Shown in pieces: positions 62,901 to 64,000 of a stretch of DNA of 64,000 nt. The notes beneath the pieces were generated by a model. The model saw nothing but the letters and a program-made list of their open reading frames with translations. It did no database searches and was not told the DNA's origin. This DNA is from Diplonema japonicum (taxonomy: Eukaryota; Euglenozoa; Diplonemea; Diplonemida; Diplonemidae). Position 1 is the first letter of the stretch. Every line of letters starts with the position of its first letter. The DNA lies in the NCBI GenBank assembly GCA_964019335.1, contig OZ025648.1, positions 992,001-1,056,000 of the forward strand, in the 5' to 3' direction. The position numbers and the translations under genes were made by a program.

Positions 62901-63144
62901 AGTGGTGTGGTTCAAAGTGTGGAAGAAGAAACATGACGAGACGAGCAAAATGGATAGGTACAAAAAGCAGATTGCCGAAGGCAACGGGAGCAGAATCCTC
63001 GACTACCCCCTTGTGCACAACACGGCGCCCTCCCCGCTAGGGCCCCCTGCTGGAGAACCGAACTTCCACTACTCCGACCCTTCCCCAATGAACCCCGTGG
63101 GGCAAGACGCTTCTCCTGCACCTGAAGACACCTTTGTTCTTTAG
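59916..63144 (+). CDS. Large cell-surface protein: GH-like N-domain, LamG-like domain, mucin stem, membrane anchor
   Basis: Exons 59916-60020, 60063-60290 and 60325-63144, introns 42 and 34 nt, give 1050 aa. A signal peptide (MVCKQTVLLLAIVTACSSV) comes first. Residues ~40-430 include ILKAIEEVAAAFGAAFNGDK and LFAVEVGFVGFGGYWTQG, resembling the TIM-barrel DUF4832/DUF4874 glycoside-hydrolase-like families. A Cys-rich patch with the order of an EGF-like module follows (DECSGNTICSNVGQGCIDDN). Residues ~500-670 resemble a LamG/concanavalin jelly roll (SWAMSMWINLPRCMD, GWTHVIFNYEQPTETMWIYE, FGWMKEFRVLNGVLDATDVA). A Pro/Thr-rich stem, a membrane helix (WWFYFLISIISVVLLVAAVV) and a ~70-residue tail end the protein. 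Carbohydrate binding at the surface is inferred. Confidence 0.82.
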
Positions 63145-63849
63145 ACTGATTGCCCTTTCTTGCCAATAAAAGGAGAAAAAATAATTGTTCACACACATGA
63201 ACCTTCTATTCATTTCGTCATTTTGTTGATGAAATTGAAAGGAAAAAGAATACGTATGGGGTGGGGGAAGGAGAATAAGAAAGGACGGCGGGAGAAAACG
63301 GTGGAAAAAAAAGAAAAGAAAAATACTGTTCCTCGTGGAGTCGTTCTCCTTTCTCCATCAGAGAACAAGAAAAAGAAGCGCGCCTTTCGTATCTGAACAT
63401 TCTTCCCCCTGGTGCTCCATTTTACAATTCATATTAACTTTATAATAAGAGTATTTTATTCTCTTTTTTTTTGTGACTTTTTTTTATTTTATAGCATTGT
63501 GTTCATGTTTGTCGGGGTTAGTATTGGTCTCCTGATCTTTTTTTTTCTTCCTGTTTCTTTTGTTGATGACATTCTTTTCACACACCCCCCCCCCACCCCC
63601 CCTTTTCTTTTACCTTCAAACCATCCCCCCCCTCCCCCTCTCCCGAAGATGAAAAGAAAAGAAAGAAAATGATCCCGCGCATTCACTTATTTCTATTTTT
63701 TTTAGCACGGTGTTTTATTATTTTTTTTTAAGGGAAAGAATTAGTTCCTTATTTTTATTTTTTTCCTTCCTTCTCATCCCCTCGTCATCCACAACAACAA
63801 CAACAACAAAAAAGAGAAATTAATCTTATAAAAAAAAAATAATTAAAAA
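63145..63849. other. Intergenic homopolymer-rich region
   Basis: About 700 nt of purine-rich then T/C-rich tracts, with CAA repeats near 63792-63808 and the A-rich leader of the last gene. AATAAAAGG at 63165 could act in 3' end formation for the preceding gene. No gene is seen. Confidence 0.5.
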
Positions 63850-64000
63850 ATGTCAGAAGCGATAATGCTGGGAACTTGGGATGCAAAGCGGCTTGTCGTG
63901 GAAGAAAACGGACAGGAAGATGACATCAAGCTCTGCAGAGGACACAGCACGGGGAACACAAAGGGAACGCTGTGCTTATCAAACGGGGGAAAGTGCTACA
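63850..64000 (+). CDS. 5' end of a gene cut by the window edge
   Basis: An ATG after AATTAAAAA opens a frame of 50 residues that runs off the right edge. It begins MSEAIMLGTWDAKRLVVEEN and contains two Cys (LCRGHS, TLCLSNGGKC). It follows the same A-leader pattern and strand as all other genes. Too little is present to name a family. Confidence 0.6.
   Translation, partial: MSEAIMLGTWDAKRLVVEENGQEDDIKLCRGHSTGNTKGTLCLSNGGKCY

Overview
The window is nuclear DNA of a flagellate protist. It holds 28 recognisable or well-supported host genes, all on the + strand. Many are interrupted by short GT-AG introns (about 34-120 nt, usually starting GTAT). Conserved genes include the intraflagellar-transport subunit IFT56, the GINS subunit PSF1, two copies of proteasome subunit RPN12, an exportin-5-like receptor, a PPIL1-type cyclophilin, a tubulin-tyrosine-ligase-like protein and two SK-type channels. 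The one-way gene order, with polypyrimidine-AG signals just upstream of several start codons, resembles lineages with directional gene arrays and spliced-leader trans-splicing (dinoflagellates/perkinsids, Euglenozoa such as diplonemids). The lineage cannot be fixed from the sequence alone. All three stop codons are used and reading frames follow the standard code. Intergenic DNA is extraordinarily rich in A, T, G and C homopolymer runs, and most start codons are preceded by an A-tract.

Layout. 1-3.6 kb: the tail of a retroelement-like ORF, then a 1.64-kb pogo-like DNA transposon. 3.7-12.3 kb: a rhodanese-like protein, IFT56, three tandem copies of a 65-aa protein, PSF1, a coiled-coil protein, a decayed transposase-like pseudogene and a small protein kinase. 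12.3-18.9 kb: several small inverted-repeat elements and two RPN12 genes that share an identical central block; the second has an intron swollen by two transposons. 19.2-25 kb: an unrecognised protein, a questin-oxidase-like protein and a TFIIS-central-domain protein. 25.1-28.5 kb: a membrane protein with 16 thyroglobulin type-1 domains. 29.4-35.1 kb: a helical-repeat protein, the exportin and a PUB-like protein. 35.7-40 kb: a second retroelement-like ORF and a nested transposon cluster. 40-43 kb: a canonical SK-type K+ channel. 43.8-47.1 kb: the TTL-family protein and an unknown. 47.1-48.8 kb: the second pogo-like copy, inverted relative to the first. 49.5-51.2 kb: an SK-like channel without a GYG filter. 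52.2-56 kb: a small membrane protein, an unknown and a class-3 lipase. 56.2-57.6 kb: a piggyBac transposase remnant. 58.3-64 kb: cyclophilin, an acylation-candidate coiled-coil protein, a LamG/mucin-stem receptor-like protein and a truncated gene at the right edge.

The genes do not form one pathway. The recurring themes are mobile DNA settling in introns and intergenic gaps, very small introns, A-rich leaders, and local duplication with sequence homogenisation. No tRNA, rRNA, CRISPR or bacterial-type regulatory element was recognised.
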